From WS-2 sp036507005 (GTDB lineage Bacteria; Eisenbacteria; RBG-16-71-46), in NCBI GenBank assembly GCA_036507005.1, contig DASXQT010000042.1:1-61250 (forward strand): 61,250 nucleotides of DNA, written 5' to 3'. Shown one piece after another: positions 60,496 to 61,250 of the stretch. The notes under the pieces were generated by a model. The model was not told the DNA's origin. It saw only the letters and a list, made by a program, of their open reading frames with translations, and made no database searches. Position 1 is the first letter of the stretch. Each line of letters opens with the position of its first letter. The position numbers were made by a program, and so were the translations under genes.

Positions 60496-61250
60496 ATGCC
60501 TAGACTCACTCCCGATCAGAGCTTCTATCCGTCGCCCAAGATGGCGATGGCGGCCGAGGCCGAGAAGCTGGCCTACGTGGCCATGCTCAGCCCCGACCCG
60601 CGGAAATCCGACGCGTTGGCGGTCGTGGACCTGGACCCCACCTCGAGCCGCTACGGACAGATCACCAGCCAGGTGGACATGCCCGGCACGGGCGACGAGC
60701 TGCACCACTTCGGGTGGAACGCGTGCAGCTCCTGCCTCTGTCCGAACTCGCCGCACCCCCACATGGAGCGGCGATACCTGGTCGTTCCGGGCATGCGCTC
60801 GTCGCGCATCCACGTTCTGGACACCAAGCCGGATCCGCGTACGCCGCGTCTGGTGAGGGTCATCGAGCCTGAGGAGGTGATGAGGCGGACCGGGTACAGC
60901 CGTCCGCACACGGCTCACTGCGGCCCCGACGGCATCTACGTCAACGCGCTCGGCTCGGCCGCGGGCAAGGGGCCCGGTGGCATCTTCGTGTTGGACGCCG
61001 AGACGTTCGAAATCCGCGGGCCGTGGGAATCCGACCGCGGACCGCAACACCTGGCCTACGACTTCTGGTGGCACCTGGGTCACGACACGATGATCACCAG
61101 CGAATGGGGCACGCCGGACATGGTGGAAGCGGGCGTGAATCCCGAGCTGCTGCTGGGCGGCAAGTATGGCCACGCGCTGCACGTGTGGGACCTGCGCAAG
61201 CGCACGCATCAACAGGTGCTCGATCTGGGCGCCGAACAGCAGATGGTCCT
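60496..61250 (+). CDS. SBP56 family methanethiol oxidase/selenium-binding protein, 3' end beyond the window
   Basis: The first 251 residues of a protein that usually has about 460. Family signatures are MAMAAEAEKLAYVAML, GDELHHFGWNACSSCLCP with the metal/selenium-linked cysteines, YLVVPGMRSSRIHVLDTKPDPR, YSRPHTAHCGPDGIYVNALG and QHLAYDFWWH. Bacterial members oxidise methanethiol to formaldehyde, H2S and peroxide with copper; the mammalian homologue binds selenium. AAGGAGG lies five bases before the ATG. Peroxide release makes the nearby Prx genes relevant only in a general sense. Function is inferred from the family. Confidence 0.93.
   Translation, partial: MPRLTPDQSFYPSPKMAMAAEAEKLAYVAMLSPDPRKSDALAVVDLDPTSSRYGQITSQVDMPGTGDELHHFGWNACSSCLCPNSPHPHMERRYLVVPGMRSSRIHVLDTKPDPRTPRLVRVIEPEEVMRRTGYSRPHTAHCGPDGIYVNALGSAAGKGPGGIFVLDAETFEIRGPWESDRGPQHLAYDFWWHLGHDTMITSEWGTPDMVEAGVNPELLLGGKYGHALHVWDLRKRTHQQVLDLGAEQQMV

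Noticed and set aside
60355..61212. Minus-strand frame opposite SBP56
   Set aside because: It is a shadow; the plus strand has unambiguous SBP56 motifs and a good ribosome binding site.

Overview
The window is very GC-rich chromosomal DNA whose genes are packed head to tail, mostly joined by 4-base ATGA or GTGA stop/start overlaps. Several proteins point to a Gram-negative bacterium of the FCB/Gemmatimonadota neighbourhood: two PorV-like outer-membrane barrels, a giant secreted protein ending in a FlgD-Ig/type IX-style domain, a kinase-TolB-TPR receptor and many SpoIIE/GAF regulators. Candidatus Eisenbacteria is my best guess, as an inference only. There is no CRISPR array and no intact insertion sequence.

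0-16.9 kb: a minus-strand gene train runs from a PEGA-domain membrane protein through comEC, purN, a HAD phosphatase, purC, purH, guaA, a Slt lytic transglycosylase, a CTP-dependent lipid kinase-like protein, a TPR protein and a cold-shock protein. It mixes purine synthesis, cell-wall turnover and DNA uptake. A LysM lytic transglycosylase (MltD type) diverges from it. 16.9-23 kb: two tandem ADP-glucose pyrophosphorylase paralogues, a PorV-like barrel, a small NTF2-like protein, and RluB with an unusual 22-unit heptad-repeat tail. 23-26.4 kb: the conserved M50 protease-trpS-scpA-scpB-rluB operon.

26.5-34.6 kb: a peroxiredoxin whose only possible redox-active residue is encoded by an in-frame TGA (probable selenocysteine, with a SECIS-like hairpin), a GAF-SpoIIE phosphatase, a PilB/GspE ATPase with extra zinc ribbons overlapping an HD-GYP protein, CstA, and a thioredoxin-fold protein. 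34.6-40.9 kb: an accessory segment with lower GC by eye, holding a collapsed nucleotidyltransferase gene and its small partner, a DUF4386 protein, secreted unknowns, an ankyrin protein, and the C-terminal remnant of a tyrosine recombinase next to tRNA-Ala. This looks like an eroded tRNA-associated island.

41-51.6 kb: one compact operon encodes the giant repeat protein, a PorV/TPR barrel, a membrane sensor carrying both a SpoIIE phosphatase and an anti-sigma-type kinase, a STAS protein and a histidine kinase. It links an exported protein and its outer-membrane partner to a partner-switching circuit. 51.7-61.2 kb: a small secreted protein, the Ser/Thr kinase receptor, a multi-pass membrane protein, an asparagine-synthetase-like protein lacking the N-terminal cysteine, tRNA-Leu, a winged-helix regulator fused to an alpha/beta hydrolase, and the start of an SBP56 (methanethiol oxidase/selenium-binding) gene.

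Two non-coding hairpin elements (12.2-12.4 kb and 27.06-27.19 kb) share a conserved interior but have different, internally matched arms. They and the TGA peroxiredoxin are the most striking features of the window.
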